Shown here piece by piece: positions 7,819 through 15,566 of a DNA stretch of 36,980 bases; position 1 is the first letter of the stretch; every line of letters begins with the position of its first letter. This DNA is from Planctomycetota bacterium. GTDB lineage: Bacteria; Planctomycetota; Phycisphaerae; Phycisphaerales; SM1A02. Made by a program: the position numbers and the translations under genes. The DNA is taken from NCBI GenBank assembly GCA_009926625.1, contig RFON01000027.1, positions 1-36,980 on the forward strand, given 5' to 3'. The notes beneath the pieces are model-generated. The model did no database searches. It was not told the origin of the DNA and saw nothing but the letters and a program-made list of their open reading frames with translations.

Positions 7819-9599
7819 GGCGCAAGTGTAACGCTCGTCAGGTCCCAACTCGAGAGGTCGATCGGGATTCGACGCGCCACCGGATGCGCCAGCGGCGGCG
7901 AAACAACGGCGAACTGGCGGCGTGCGCGCTGCGGAAGCGCGTTCCCCTGGCAATCGATGGTGCGTTCAATCGCCAGCCCAATCCGCGCCGGCGCCTCGCC
8001 GCCTCGCGAGATCCATGTCATCGGCAGCGGAATCCGTACGCGCCATCGATCCGATGCCTGATGGATTCCGATTGGCTCGCGGTCATCGCTGCCATTCGTA
8101 CCCACGCTGCCATCACGCGAGATCACCATCGATCGGATGCTGTCGCTCTCCACCGTCACCGTGATTCGATCCGCTTGAACTCCCACGGCGGGATCGAATC
8201 GCGCTTCAACAAGGAGTTCCCATCCGCTCGGGCGTCGACGGAGCACCGCGGATGTGAGCCACTCCATCGGAAGCGGCGCCGATGTCCCTGCGCGAATCTC
8301 GTCCAAGCTGACCGCTGGCAGCAGAGCGCCGAAGTCGATGCCGGGCGGACGCGCCGCCACCCGTCCGAAACCAACTTGCAGCAGGGTCGTTGCCTGCGCC
8401 GACTCCACCAGCAGCACGGGAAGGCTCCGAACCTGCTGCTCCATCGAAGTTCGTCCGCCCGACGCACCGCTCCTCTCTCCCGGAGGCAAGAGCGCAGCGA
8501 GACCATGCGCCTCAATCGCCTCGCGAAGTGACGGGTCAATCAGTGTCAGTGGTTCCGCCTCCATCTGCTCGCGTGGAACCACGAATGTTTGGAACGACTC
8601 CGGCGAAACTTCCGCCTCCAGCGAAGGCGTGCGAATGTTCGGCCAACGAAACGCGATTGGCAGCGGTTCCCCGCGCGGATTGGCGACACAGATGTGCACG
8701 CGCTCCCCATCATCGTGTTCAAGCCAACAGAGCGGCGCCGTCCTCGCATCCAGCCAAAGCCGCGCGCCCTCAGCCAACACCAATCCGCTCGCCCGCGGAT
8801 CGAGCAGCGCCCGAAGCAACTCGTCCAGCCGCTCGGCACGAGTCTCCCATCCGCCAAGCGTTGCGTCTTGCCCTTCGACGACTCCATGGCAGCGTCCACT
8901 CAGCGACGCGATCACCACCTCCGCAAGGTGCGGCTCATTCTCGGCAAGACGCGCGATGGCTGCTGACCACAGTCCCGCGATGGCACGCGCATAAAGACGG
9001 TCCACATCGCCGCCAACCCACTCGGGCACTTCGCTGCCAAACCACTGCGACATGAGCGCCGTTCGGAAGTACTGATCGGGAAGCGAGCCATCAGGCAGGT
9101 CATCGACTCGAAGAGACAGTTCGGGCGTCGCGCGCTCAGGCGCACGCCATGGTTCAAGCCACAACGGATCGAGCCGCTGATCGCCAATCCACATCGGACC
9201 ATCGCCATCACTCGGCAGCGGCGCGAGCAGGACGACTGGCTTGTTGCTTTCGGGTGCAGTCGTGCCTGCGCCACTTCGGATTCCTGTCCAACCGATGCCT
9301 TGGCCCGTGCGGGGCTCAATGCTCGCCGTTCGGCCGTTGATCGTTCTGCCATCCTGCATGCGGATCGTCACCGCAGCAGGCCACACTCCCCCACCTTCCT
9401 GAAGCGCGAGTGGCACCATCAAGACGCCGCCACGCACGGCCACGGGTTGCGTTTCGCGAGCAACCACACGCTGCGTCTGCGGCAAGTGCGTGCTCTGCGG
9501 TGCAGTTGGGACTTGTGGGAACGCGTTGCTGCCGACAACGCTCACACAACCGATCAGCAGGTGCGCGACACTCGCGCGCAGAGCGCGCGGACGCATCAC
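7815..9599 (-). CDS. Exported protein of unknown function, possible lipoprotein, coupled to parA
   Basis: The 594-codon frame can start at GTG 9599 or ATG 9596; both overlap the previous gene's TGA, as GTGA or TGATG. The N-terminus has three arginines and a hydrophobic core, with a possible lipobox Leu-Ile-Gly-Cys near residue 17; cleavage by signal peptidase I after SNA is the alternative. I recognise no known family. The protein is rich in Trp, Pro and Glu, predicted beta-rich, and has no later membrane helix. Segments such as SLRVDDLPDGSLPDQYFRTA and LLPPGERSGASGGRTSMEQQ separate several globular stretches; the last 150 residues look like an immunoglobulin- or DOMON-like beta domain. It sits between another exported unknown and parA with four-base overlaps, so the three are probably made together. 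No function is proposed. Confidence 0.75.
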   Translation of the reverse strand: MMRPRALRASVAHLLIGCVSVVGSNAFPQVPTAPQSTHLPQTQRVVARETQPVAVRGGVLMVPLALQEGGGVWPAAVTIRMQDGRTINGRTASIEPRTGQGIGWTGIRSGAGTTAPESNKPVVLLAPLPSDGDGPMWIGDQRLDPLWLEPWRAPERATPELSLRVDDLPDGSLPDQYFRTALMSQWFGSEVPEWVGGDVDRLYARAIAGLWSAAIARLAENEPHLAEVVIASLSGRCHGVVEGQDATLGGWETRAERLDELLRALLDPRASGLVLAEGARLWLDARTAPLCWLEHDDGERVHICVANPRGEPLPIAFRWPNIRTPSLEAEVSPESFQTFVVPREQMEAEPLTLIDPSLREAIEAHGLAALLPPGERSGASGGRTSMEQQVRSLPVLLVESAQATTLLQVGFGRVAARPPGIDFGALLPAVSLDEIRAGTSAPLPMEWLTSAVLRRRPSGWELLVEARFDPAVGVQADRITVTVESDSIRSMVISRDGSVGTNGSDDREPIGIHQASDRWRVRIPLPMTWISRGGEAPARIGLAIERTIDCQGNALPQRARRQFAVVSPPLAHPVARRIPIDLSSWDLTSVTLAP

Positions 9600-10501
9600 G
9601 ACCCCTCGGCGTTCAATGCCCGCCCGAACATGCCATCGAGCCGCCGTTGGCGGTAGAGGAAATCAGCCACCATTCGAGGCTGCACATCATCACCGCGTTC
9701 GATCAGGAACGATCGATCAACGCCCTGTGGCAGCGTTTGAGCCCAGGCAGCCGCATCAGGCTCGCGGCTCGCGAAGACAGCGGGGCTCCTGGCGACTTCG
9801 GTCTCCTCCAACTGCGGCTGCTCCTCCTCGACGCGGGGCGTCGCGCGTCCAGACGATCCAGCCGCAGTACCAGCGGCGGATTGACGCACGACTCCGCGAC
9901 CAGCCGCCGCGTCATCACTGCGCTGTCCGAGGGCTGCGCGGGAAATCGGCGCGACCACTTCTGTATCCACACGAGCGTCGACCCGAAGGTCCACTTCACG
10001 CACATCGATCTGGGTCGCTTCGCCCGAAGCGCGACTGCGCTGGATGCGCGCATCCTGATGCACGCCAAGGCTGCCCGCTGGAAGCGAACCAATCCGCCGA
10101 ATCGATGACCAGTCTGGCTTTCCGATGTAGTACTGCCCGCCCGGCGGGACCGTTGCAATCGTCCAGGTCCGCTTCTGCTTGTCCTGCACCTGTGCGTAGG
10201 TCCCTCGCTCGAAGACGAGGAAGAGTGCGCCGTTGGCGCGGTAGAACATGCCCGACTTGCCCGGCACTTCGTAGAGGCGATCAAAGCCCTGCGGCTCCGC
10301 CAACTCCATCGGCATTTGACGCGGCGAGGTGCAGAGCCCCCCGCGGTCCGCAACGCGCTGCTCCGCGGGATAGTTCATCGATGTATCGACATCGCGCACC
10401 GAATGGTCCTGCTGCATCGGCGCAGTTCGCTGTGCATGAACGCTGGCAGTCGCGCACAGCGCGAGCGGCAAGGCGAAGCTGTTCAGGCACGGCACACGCA
10501 T
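9596..10501 (-). CDS. Exported protein of unknown function
   Basis: A 301-residue protein. The ATG at 10501 is chosen because it opens a clean signal peptide (MRVPCLNSFALPLALCATAS, cleavage after VHA near residue 23) and because TATTCT lies ten bases before it after a 76-base gap from birA. The longer upstream frame would have no sensible N-terminus. Residues about 60-125 form a compact Tyr/Gly/Trp-rich region (YEVPGKSGMFYRANGALFLV, then TVPPGGQYYIGKPDW) that may be beta-rich. It is followed by an Arg/Ala/Glu-rich low-complexity segment and a short helical C-terminus (MVADFLYRQRRLDGMFG). No known domain is recognised. It overlaps the next exported gene by one to four bases and lies two genes upstream of parA. 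It may start its own transcription unit inside the long minus-strand run. Confidence 0.72.
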   Translation of the reverse strand: MRVPCLNSFALPLALCATASVHAQRTAPMQQDHSVRDVDTSMNYPAEQRVADRGGLCTSPRQMPMELAEPQGFDRLYEVPGKSGMFYRANGALFLVFERGTYAQVQDKQKRTWTIATVPPGGQYYIGKPDWSSIRRIGSLPAGSLGVHQDARIQRSRASGEATQIDVREVDLRVDARVDTEVVAPISRAALGQRSDDAAAGRGVVRQSAAGTAAGSSGRATPRVEEEQPQLEETEVARSPAVFASREPDAAAWAQTLPQGVDRSFLIERGDDVQPRMVADFLYRQRRLDGMFGRALNAEGS

Positions 10502-10511
10502 GGAGTGTTGC

Positions 10512-10517
10512 AGAATA
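10512..10517 (-). promoter_or_regulatory. TATTCT -10-like hexamer before the exported-protein gene
   Basis: On the minus strand TATTCT ends ten bases before the ATG at 10501, in the only sizeable gap (76 bases) of the nine-gene run. It would separate ppdK-birA from the exported/parA/VanZ block. No clear -35 is visible. Confidence 0.45.
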
Positions 10518-10577
10518 CGCCTGCATCGGCACTTTGCGGCACCTTCCGCAACCAGCGCCAGACTTTCCTTCGAAAGT

Positions 10578-11372
10578 TCACGGGGCCTGGACTGATCCGA
10601 TGCGATCTTCTTCGACAAAAACGCTGGTCTGCTCTGGCGGCAGGACCTGATCGCCGCGGCTCGTTCGCACCACGATGCCCCGCAGCGGATCGACATCGAC
10701 CACCAATCCCTCGATCATCCCGGCAGCAGTGACAAAGCGCACCACGCGCCCACGCAGCGAATCGCGCGCGCGAAAGCTGCTTGCCACGCGCTCCGCCTCG
10801 GCATGCAACCACTGGTCGACACGCGCGATCAGTCGGCATGCCAGATCGCAGCGATCCACCACGAACCCCTGCAATGCGAGGCTCGTTGCACGCTGCGCAA
10901 TCGCCGCTGGAAACTCACGCTGCGAGCAGTTGATCCCAATGCCGATGATGGTTTGGTCCGCCGTGCGCTCCACGAGCACGCCGCCCAACTTGCGCCCTGC
11001 AACGAGGAGGTCGTTCGGAAACTTCAATTGAACGATGGGCGCCGTTTCGCATGCATCCATGCACGCGTCTTCGCTCGCCTCGGCAGCAGCGATTGCCGCG
11101 GCAAGCGATATCCAGCTGTGCACTGCGTGCGGCGCCGTGAAACTGACCGCGAGTCCTGCATCGCCCGTGTCGGCCCACGCCCTTCCCTGCCGTCCGCGCC
11201 CTGCAGTCTGCCGACCAGCAACGATCACGGAACCGACGGCTGCTTCCCGCGCAACATCCTGCGTGGAGGCCGTACTGCGCACGACCCGCACACGCGTGAA
11301 ATGCGCACACGCAGCGCACGCCGCCTCAAGCACATCGGGCCACGCATCAATCGGCCGTGACATTCGTGCCAT
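10578..11372 (-). CDS. birA: Biotin--[acetyl-CoA-carboxylase] ligase
   Basis: A 264-residue biotin protein ligase, which makes biotinyl-AMP and transfers biotin to the carrier lysine of acetyl-CoA carboxylase and related enzymes. Visible motifs: the adenylate loop GRGRQGR (residues 58-64), LKFPNDLLV (117-124; usually KWPND, so Trp is replaced by Phe), KLGGVLVE (128-135) with the catalytic-site Lys, and GIGINC (144-149). The C-terminal 50 residues form the SH3-like domain (SLRGRVVRFVTAAGMIEGLV). There is no N-terminal winged helix, so it is a monofunctional ligase and not a biotin repressor. The ATG at 11372 has GGAAG about eight bases upstream, overlapping the HIT gene's end; the genes are five bases apart. 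Assignment is confident. Confidence 0.94.
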   Translation of the reverse strand: MARMSRPIDAWPDVLEAACAACAHFTRVRVVRSTASTQDVAREAAVGSVIVAGRQTAGRGRQGRAWADTGDAGLAVSFTAPHAVHSWISLAAAIAAAEASEDACMDACETAPIVQLKFPNDLLVAGRKLGGVLVERTADQTIIGIGINCSQREFPAAIAQRATSLALQGFVVDRCDLACRLIARVDQWLHAEAERVASSFRARDSLRGRVVRFVTAAGMIEGLVVDVDPLRGIVVRTSRGDQVLPPEQTSVFVEEDRIGSVQAP

Positions 11373-11377
11373 TGCGC

Positions 11378-11794
11378 TTACTTCCCGAGGCGATCGCGAA
11401 TGGCATCAGCCAGCATCGTCGCGTCCGCTGCGTCGAGCGCGCCCGATCGCCACTGGATTCCAAGTCCCGCGCCATCGGCATGCTTCGGGATCACATGGAA
11501 ATGCACATGGGGCACCGCTTGGTGCGCAGCAGCACCGTTGTTCTGCAGGATGTTGTAGTCGCGCGTCCCAGTCACATCGACAACCGCAGCCGCCACCCGC
11601 TGCAGCGCACGCCCCAACGCCTCCGCCGATGCGGGACTCAACTGATGGAGAAACTCCCGCTCTTCCACCGGCACCACCAGCACATGTCCCCGCGACAGTG
11701 GCGCGATGTCGAGAAACGCCACGACATCAGCCTCCTCCATCACGAAGCGCGCTGGAATCTCATGGCGAATGATGCGCGTGAAGATGCTCGGCAT
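11378..11794 (-). CDS. HIT family nucleotide-binding protein
   Basis: A 138-residue histidine-triad protein from the ATG at 11794. Upstream residues in this frame lie within the previous gene's end and do not look like HIT sequence. The fold elements are in order: MPSIFTRIIRHEIPARFVME with the family's opening, DIAPLSRGHVLVVP (residues 29-42), NILQNNGAAAHQAV (81-94), and the triad HVHFHVIP with His96, His98 and His100. HIT hydrolases of this Hint-like branch cleave AMP from small adducts such as AMP-lysine or aminoacyl-AMP. Directly upstream of birA, whose reaction runs through biotinyl-AMP, a role in clearing adenylates is plausible but only inference. It begins ten bases after the CBM9-like gene and ends five bases before birA. 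Confidence 0.94.
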   Translation of the reverse strand: MPSIFTRIIRHEIPARFVMEEADVVAFLDIAPLSRGHVLVVPVEEREFLHQLSPASAEALGRALQRVAAAVVDVTGTRDYNILQNNGAAAHQAVPHVHFHVIPKHADGAGLGIQWRSGALDAADATMLADAIRDRLGK

Positions 11795-11804
11795 GCGCCG
11801 CAGG

Positions 11805-12731
11805 CTACTGCGCGTTCGTCGGCGCCTCGAAGACCACACGACCCCACCACTGCGGCACATGCATGTCGATCATCCACTGCGGCGTCCACACCCAGTTGTC
11901 CTCCGACCGCCCAGGAACCTTGCGATACCCGTTGCCCACATGCTCCAGTTGCCACTGCACGCGGGAGAAGTTGATGCGCCACACATCACCCGCCGCCGGC
12001 GGTCGCTGTCCGCGCGGATGGTTGATCCCTTTGGCATCGGCCGCGTCGACATCAATGGGCTCGAGCGCCGACCATGGAAGCGCGATCTCGACAGTCCAGC
12101 CGCGATCGCGGTCACGGTTGTCGTTCATCGTGCCATCGATTGCCGTTGCCAACTGCATCCCCCGAGCATTCCAGCCGTGGTTCGCGCTGCCTCCAGCGCG
12201 GTATGGCAGCGGCAGGAAGAGATCGAACACCGTTCCGAAGGCATTCACTTCAATCTCGTAGTACGCCCCGCAATCCCCATCAGGGTCGATGAACACCTCG
12301 AAGTCATTGTCCTGGAAGACAATCGAATCGTCCTCGCGCAGTGTCGCCCAGACATCCGTCTCTTCCAACTCCGCGAAGATGTAGAACGCGGACTCGCTCC
12401 ACGCGACCTTTGCCCGTGTGCGCTGCCCCGGCACAGCACGCACAGGCCCTTCAATGTCGATGAAGTCCTCGCTCCACGCGGCATTCTTCCACACCGCATC
12501 GTCGGCGCGACCATCGATCACTGGGAAAACAGCTGCAAAGGGCGCGTGCATGGTCCGCGGCGCGTGCAGCGCTGCGGTCGTTGTCGGAGGAAGCGGCGCA
12601 ACGACGTTGTCGTGACGCTGCCACGACGACTGCGCACGCGGAACAGCGCATCCGACCACCGCGACGCACACGACCATCGCTGCAACAGCTCGCGCAGCAA
12701 TCGAAGCAGCGCCCGACGGCCCTGCGTTCAA
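11805..12731 (-). CDS. CBM9/DOMON-like lipoprotein
   Basis: The main domain (about residues 75-300) matches the CBM9-like DOMON fold: PVIDGRADDAVWKNA, WSESAFYIFAELEETDVWA, DNDFEVFIDPDGD, YYEIEVNAFGTVFDLFL, RGWTVEIALPWSAL and VWRINFSRVQW are the usual blocks in order. Such domains bind carbohydrates or sit in surface glycan and reductase systems. Start is uncertain. The ATG at 12677 leaves a ten-residue signal with no charge; the TTG at 12731 overlaps the ppdK stop as TTGA, matching neighbouring overlaps, and gives a 28-residue lipoprotein signal ending Val-Val-Gly-Cys. I chose the TTG; the protein would then have 308 residues. The frame also opens further, to ATG 12788 inside ppdK, which seems less likely. 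Ligand unknown. Confidence 0.82.
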   Translation of the reverse strand: MNAGPSGAASIAARAVAAMVVCVAVVGCAVPRAQSSWQRHDNVVAPLPPTTTAALHAPRTMHAPFAAVFPVIDGRADDAVWKNAAWSEDFIDIEGPVRAVPGQRTRAKVAWSESAFYIFAELEETDVWATLREDDSIVFQDNDFEVFIDPDGDCGAYYEIEVNAFGTVFDLFLPLPYRAGGSANHGWNARGMQLATAIDGTMNDNRDRDRGWTVEIALPWSALEPIDVDAADAKGINHPRGQRPPAAGDVWRINFSRVQWQLEHVGNGYRKVPGRSEDNWVWTPQWMIDMHVPQWWGRVVFEAPTNAQ

Positions 12732-15460
12732 CCGAGCGCCGCCTGAGCCGCAGCCAATCGCGCCACAGGAACGCGGAACGGGGAACACGACACGTAATCA
12801 AGCCGGCATCGCTGAAAGAAGCGGATCGAGGCAGGATCACCGCCATGTTCGCCGCACACGCCGAGCTTCAGCTTCGGACGCTTGGTCCGTCCCTTTTCGC
12901 AAGCCATCGACACGAGCGATCCAACGCCGTCCACATCGATGGACTGGAATGGATCCTTGTCCACGATGCCCTTCTCGATGTAGGCGGGCATGAACGAACC
13001 AATGTCATCGCGGCTGAAGCCGAAGGTCATCTGGGTGAGGTCGTTCGTTCCGAAGGAGAAGAACTCCGCCTCATCCGCGATCTCGTCAGCCGTCACGGCT
13101 GCGCGCGGAATCTCGATCATGGTGCCGATTGGGATCTGCAGCTTTCGCACGCTGCGCTGCGCCAATACCTCTGCAACGATCCGTTCCGTCAACTCTCGGA
13201 GGATCGCCAACTCGCGACGAGTGCCCACGAGCGGGATCATGATCTCGGGGCGAGCGTCGATCCCCTCGTCGTGACAATCCGCGGCGGCCTCGACGATCGC
13301 GCGAACCTGCATCACCAGGATCTCTGGATAGGTCACCGCGAGCCGACAGCCACGGTGACCCAGCATCGGGTTCGCCTCGTGAAGCTGCGCCACGCGCCGC
13401 TGCACATCGGCAAGCGGGACACCCGCAGCATCCGCCAGCGACCGCTGCGCCGCGTCCTCGTGGGGAACGAACTCATGCAGCGGCGGATCGAGAAGCCGCA
13501 CGGTGACAGGCAGTCCGTCCATTGCCGTGAAGATGCCGACGAAATCAGCACGCTGGAACGGCAACAGCCTCGCGAGCGCTGCCTCGCGGTCGCTCACGCG
13601 CTCCGACAGGATCATCTGGCGAACCGCTTGGATGCGATCCGCTTCGAAGAACATGTGCTCCGTGCGGCACAGGCCGATGCCAATCGCACCGAACTCGCGC
13701 GCGCGCCGCGCATCAGCCGGGGTGTCCGCGTTCGCGCGAACTCCCATCGTGGCGTACTTCTGCGACCACTTCATCACCTGCGCAAAGTCACCCGAGATCG
13801 ACTCCGGCACGGTGCGCGGGATCGCGCCGACGATGACCTCGCCCGTCGATCCATCGATCGACAGCGTGTCGGAGCGACCGAAGGTGCGGCCATGGATCGT
13901 CACCGTTCCAGCATCCGCGTCGATGGCCAGATCACCAGCGCCGACCACACAGCACTTTCCCCAGCCCACGGCAACCACCGCAGCGTGGCTTGTCTTTCCA
14001 CCCGTGGATGTCAAGATGCCGACGGCCCTGTGCATGCCAGCCACATCCTCCGGGGAAGTCTCGCGGCGGATCAGCAGCACCGACTCACCCGCATTGGTCC
14101 GATCAACCGCTTCCGCCGCCGTGAACGCCAGCTTGCCGGACGCAGCGCCCGGACTCGCGGCAATCCCGCGCGTCAGGATCTCTGCGCCACGCTTGTCCTG
14201 CTCGGAGAAGTACGGAAGCAGCAACTGCACCAAGTCACCCGCGGGAATCCGCTTCAGGGCGGTGCGTTCATCGATCAACCGTTCCTTCACCATCTCCACC
14301 GCTGTTCGCACCGAAGCGACGCCGTTGCGCTTGCCAGTGCGCGTTTGCAGCATGAAAAGGCGGCCGCGCTCGACCGTGAACTCGATGTCCTGCATGTCCT
14401 TGTAGTGGCGCTCGAGCTTCTTGCGCACCGCCAAGAGTTGCTTCCACACCTTGGCGTTCCACGCTTCCATCTCGCTGATCGGTCGCGGCGTGCGGATACC
14501 CGCCACGACATCCTCGCCTTGGGCGTTCACCAAGAACTCGCCGTAGAAAACATTTTCACCAGTCGATGGATCGCGGGTGAACGCAACCCCTGTCCCTGAA
14601 TCATCGCCCATGTTGCCATACGCCATGGCCTGGACATTGACCGCCGTGCCCACCAAACCCTTGATCTCATTGATGCGGCGGTACGCCACAGCGCGTTCAC
14701 CATTCCAACTGCGGAACACTGCCTGCACCGCCTGCTCGAGCTGGCGCATCGGATCCTGTGGGAACGGCTCGCCGACATGCTGCCGATACACCGACTGGTA
14801 CGCAATGCACAGTTCCTTCAGCCCATCCTCCGGCACCGCCGTGTCCTCGGTGACCCCGTAGCGCGACTTGACGGCATTGAACGCATGCTCGAAGTGATGA
14901 TGATCGACACCCATCACCACATCACCAAACATGTTGATGAGCCGTCGATACGCGTCGTACGCGAATCGCGGATTGCCAGTCGACGCGGCCAAGCCTGCCA
15001 CCACCTCATCGGTCAGCCCGAGATTCAGCACCGTATCCATCATGCCGGGCATGCTGACCGCCGCGCCAGAGCGCACAGACACCAGCAACGGATTCCGCCG
15101 ATCGCCAAACTTCTTGCTGAGTTCCCGCTCGAGCAGCGTGATGTTGCGGCGCACCTCCTCCATGAGCCCACTCGGCAGACGATTCCCCCCGCGCGAGTAC
15201 TCCGCGCACGCCTCCGTGGTGATGGTGAACCCCGGCGGAACGGGCAAACCGATCGATGTCATGTCCGCGAGATTCGCTCCCTTTCCACCGAGCAGCATCT
15301 TCTGATCCACGCGCCCTTCGGTCTTCGCGGCACCGAAGTAGTAGACGCGCTTGGTGCCACGGCCGCGCGCGCCCGCCACGACGCGGACCTTCTTCGATGA
15401 GCCCTTTCGCGAGGCTTGCGTGCGGGAAGGTTTCGTACGACGGGTGGTCATCGCTGGCAT
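12728..15460 (-). CDS. ppdK: Pyruvate, phosphate dikinase
   Basis: A 910-residue PPDK interconverting pyruvate, ATP and phosphate with phosphoenolpyruvate, AMP and pyrophosphate. Domains in order: ATP-grasp from about residue 45 (LLGGKGANLADM), the swivelling phosphohistidine domain with TGGKTSHAAVVAVGWGKC (phosphorylated His492), and the C-terminal PEP-binding TIM barrel ending in GVCGEHGGDPAS (catalytic Cys869). The His-Cys spacing of 377 is close to that of the Clostridium symbiosum enzyme. ATG 15460 is chosen over an upstream TTG because GAGGAAA at 15473-15467 is well placed. Before the enzyme starts there is a 40-residue Arg/Lys-rich tail (TTRRTKPSRTQASRKGSSKK) that the catalytic fold does not need. 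It is the first gene of the long minus-strand run; TAGACT at 15492-15487 gives it a short conventional leader. Confidence 0.96.
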   Translation of the reverse strand: MPAMTTRRTKPSRTQASRKGSSKKVRVVAGARGRGTKRVYYFGAAKTEGRVDQKMLLGGKGANLADMTSIGLPVPPGFTITTEACAEYSRGGNRLPSGLMEEVRRNITLLERELSKKFGDRRNPLLVSVRSGAAVSMPGMMDTVLNLGLTDEVVAGLAASTGNPRFAYDAYRRLINMFGDVVMGVDHHHFEHAFNAVKSRYGVTEDTAVPEDGLKELCIAYQSVYRQHVGEPFPQDPMRQLEQAVQAVFRSWNGERAVAYRRINEIKGLVGTAVNVQAMAYGNMGDDSGTGVAFTRDPSTGENVFYGEFLVNAQGEDVVAGIRTPRPISEMEAWNAKVWKQLLAVRKKLERHYKDMQDIEFTVERGRLFMLQTRTGKRNGVASVRTAVEMVKERLIDERTALKRIPAGDLVQLLLPYFSEQDKRGAEILTRGIAASPGAASGKLAFTAAEAVDRTNAGESVLLIRRETSPEDVAGMHRAVGILTSTGGKTSHAAVVAVGWGKCCVVGAGDLAIDADAGTVTIHGRTFGRSDTLSIDGSTGEVIVGAIPRTVPESISGDFAQVMKWSQKYATMGVRANADTPADARRAREFGAIGIGLCRTEHMFFEADRIQAVRQMILSERVSDREAALARLLPFQRADFVGIFTAMDGLPVTVRLLDPPLHEFVPHEDAAQRSLADAAGVPLADVQRRVAQLHEANPMLGHRGCRLAVTYPEILVMQVRAIVEAAADCHDEGIDARPEIMIPLVGTRRELAILRELTERIVAEVLAQRSVRKLQIPIGTMIEIPRAAVTADEIADEAEFFSFGTNDLTQMTFGFSRDDIGSFMPAYIEKGIVDKDPFQSIDVDGVGSLVSMACEKGRTKRPKLKLGVCGEHGGDPASIRFFQRCRLDYVSCSPFRVPVARLAAAQAALG

Positions 15461-15466
15461 GTCTTG

Positions 15467-15492
15467 TTTCCTCAAGGGGACTTTGGAGTCTA
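15467..15492 (-). promoter_or_regulatory. ppdK -10 hexamer and Shine-Dalgarno sequence
   Basis: TAGACT at 15492-15487 lies 26 bases before the ppdK ATG, and GAGGAAA at 15473-15467 lies six bases before it. Between them is a small inverted repeat GACT-CCAA-AGTC. This is one of few leading genes here with both a leader and a clear ribosome-binding site. The -35 region has no convincing TTGACA match. Confidence 0.5.
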
Positions 15493-15554
15493 GCGAGCGA
15501 TCACTCCCCTCCGAATTGGGGCGAGGTGCGGCGACCGTTCGCGCGAGCCGTTCC

Positions 15555-15560
15555 TACCAT
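15555..15560 (+). promoter_or_regulatory. TACCAT -10-like hexamer before pabB
   Basis: TACCAT ends six bases before the ATG at 15567, and no Shine-Dalgarno sequence is present. The spacing would put the first transcribed base at or next to the start codon. Confidence 0.4.
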
Positions 15561-15566
15561 GCGCCC

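Noticed and set aside
9410..10650. Overlapping 232- and 386-codon plus-strand frames
   Set aside because: They are antisense to two exported proteins with signal peptides and coupled starts; compositionally they look like antisense translations.
12581..14599. 672-codon open frame on the plus strand
   Set aside because: It is antisense to ppdK, which has all family motifs; the translation is Arg/His-rich low-quality sequence typical of the antisense of a GC-rich gene.
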